DNA of 6,479 bases from Anaerolineae bacterium (GTDB lineage: Bacteria > Chloroflexota > Anaerolineae > Aggregatilineales > Phototrophicaceae): positions 1-6,479 of the forward strand of contig WGEI01000056.1 of the NCBI GenBank assembly GCA_015492875.1, written 5' to 3'. The notes beneath the pieces are model-generated. The model was not told the origin of the DNA, ran no database searches, and saw only the letters and a list, made by a program, of their open reading frames with translations. Positions 6,201 through 6,479 of this stretch are shown piece after piece. Position 1 is the stretch's first letter; every line of letters begins with the position of its first letter. Both the position numbers and the translations under genes were made by a program.

Positions 6201-6479
6201 CGCCGCATCGGGGTCATCAATGAGGTTATATGTGGGTTCAGGGATAGACAATTGCGGCACGTCTACGCGGGCGGGGTGTGCCCCATAATCTTCGTCGCCA
6301 AAGGTGACATGCACAATCCGTCCATCGAAAATTTCAGTAATATACAAACTGCCATCAGGCAACGGTAGCACGCTGGCGGGGAAGTTTAGATCGTCAAGCA
6401 CCACCTCCAGTTGCCCATCTGGGGATATACGGCTTAAGCGCCCAGTATGCGCTTGATACCCCATGCCCGAAAAACAAGA
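3243..6479 (-). CDS. Giant multidomain protein: NHL-type propeller end, di-heme MauG/CcpA peroxidase domain, seven FG-GAP repeats and ASPIC/UnbV domain; 5'-partial
   Basis: The frame is open from the right edge to TAG at 3243-3245, over 1,078 residues. Numbering here starts at the Met codon at 6464, which is probably internal: it has no Shine-Dalgarno site or signal peptide, and the frame continues upstream. Residues 1-56 (TGRLSRISPDG, PDGSLYITEIFDGRI) look like the last blades of an NHL/SMP-30-like propeller. Residues 110-497 form a cytochrome c peroxidase/MauG domain. It has FFDPILSGDQNISCATCH (heme 1, Cys134-His138), RNSPTILNAALLTAQFWDGR at 199-218, HEM with a likely catalytic Glu257, CATCH (heme 2, Cys353-His357), RTPPLRNVALTAPYFHAG at 405-422, and SEEDIADLVAFLESL at the end. 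A Pro/Thr/Gln/Glu linker spans about 498-550. Seven FG-GAP/VCBS repeats with Asp-rich calcium loops start at 591, 655, 705, 780, 837, 896 and 963. An ASPIC/UnbV domain (GSSYLASETPYLHFGLG) closes the protein at about 992-1060. Heme attachment and calcium loops imply export. The combination is unusual and its substrate is unknown. Confidence 0.88.
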   Translation of the reverse strand, partial: SCFSGMGYQAHTGRLSRISPDGQLEVVLDDLNFPASVLPLPDGSLYITEIFDGRIVHVTFGDEDYGAHPARVDVPQLSIPEPTYNLIDDPDAALREAIDRYNLQANPGAELREGDTPLAQLGQLLFFDPILSGDQNISCATCHNPAFAMTDGRVLPIGTGGVGLGPQRDFLTHITLAADAQGRLINAEAGETVPNPFIGTFIPRNSPTILNAALLTAQFWDGRVQNYATGGTVITLEEEVNELELTDALTAQALFPITSMHEMAGASLGDLPPMQIRRIIAERVAAIPAYQALFEAAFGTAEVSPQRIVEAIAAFERQFIYTNSAWDDYISGNNSALTEQQKRGALLFYGVLNDAVNCATCHSGDLFTDMNYYNILAPQLGPGKGHGANGREDWGRGRVTFDWRDQYRFRTPPLRNVALTAPYFHAGAYPTLEDAIRHHANIWEAAAQYDPSAYLPPQFFSSVQPFNPSRQAHSVAPQLANGLPLSEEDIADLVAFLESLTDPQATDLLDFIPQSVPSGLPLDPLPDKTPQEVQTGGDSAQTVPESQTETAEDTAVVWRFVDVAEEAGLDFVQQAFRNAIYQDPAAMMGGGLCWLDYDNDGWLDLYLVNSYAEDEVDYWQAQGGLPTNALYRNNGGTFENVSADSGSALSIRGNGCVAADFNNDGWTDIFITADSPNALLWNNGDGTFSEGAEAAGLAAPEWNTAAAVADLNGDGWLDLYVGSYIDLNNKVPRPVGAFPQDYYGLPDHLYINNGAGADGRVTFRDMTDEVGLIHNERALGAIFTDVDNDGDLDLYIANDGQPNRLYINQPTPDKAPGFHFLEVTDSAEVGDTGSGMGVTSGDYDGDGRFDLFITNWQAEFNALYRNETETTDEAHFQYSTYRVGLQGIGRDLTGWGTTFADFDLDSDLDLLIVNGYVPISNFENDAQPIYLYGNRTAEGATGQFRDWRVRTGLRDVENLLARGSAVADYDKDGDLDVAINTIGGHVALLRNGGIQANWLAVGFSQVMPGTRAIVVLSDGRELHRELHIGSSYLASETPYLHFGLGEESIEQLIINLPNGETLIYNEPPINQYMQITLP

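Noticed and set aside
3525..6288. Open frames on the plus strand and in other minus frames within the giant gene
   Set aside because: They are shadows of a domain-rich reading frame; their compositions follow from the repeated Asp/Asn/Gly codons of the FG-GAP loops.
6462..6464. ATG at 6464 as the real start of the giant protein
   Set aside because: There is no Shine-Dalgarno sequence or signal peptide, the frame stays open to the window edge, and the first residues fall inside a propeller repeat.

Overview
The window reads as a piece of a bacterial chromosome with moderate GC and mixed codon use. One partial gene lies on the plus strand at the left edge, and four genes read leftwards on the minus strand. 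No phage, transposon, CRISPR array, tRNA or rRNA is visible. I would guess an environmental Chloroflexota-like bacterium, because it combines PdxT-type vitamin B6 synthesis with large exported FG-GAP/ASPIC proteins and a c-type di-heme enzyme. This is a weak inference and not a sequence-proven assignment.

Layout from left to right. At 1-134 (+) is the last 43 codons of a FAD-linked oxidase of the glycolate oxidase / D-lactate dehydrogenase type. It converges on the gene at 178-2064 (-), a membrane-anchored member of the gamma-glutamyltranspeptidase Ntn-hydrolase family. That protein keeps the autoprocessing threonine but lacks the residues that recognise a gamma-glutamyl group. Its best start is a TTG codon with a strong Shine-Dalgarno sequence, and a hairpin terminator lies just upstream. 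At 2128-2454 (-) is a small protein that is 55% Asp+Glu and carries a regular four-residue repeat. At 2520-3101 (-) is pdxT, the glutaminase subunit of pyridoxal 5'-phosphate synthase, with a strong hairpin in its leader. At 3243-6479 (-) is a very large exported-type protein, cut at its 5' end by the window edge. It joins the end of an NHL-type propeller, a two-heme MauG/cytochrome c peroxidase domain, a seven-repeat FG-GAP propeller and a C-terminal ASPIC/UnbV domain in one chain.

How they may fit together. pdxT and the acidic gene are probably co-transcribed and end at the terminator at 2103-2122. The giant fusion, the GGT-like protein and the partial oxidase have no shared pathway visible here. 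The two items most worth follow-up are the di-heme/FG-GAP/ASPIC fusion and the tetrad-repeat acidic protein next to pdxT.
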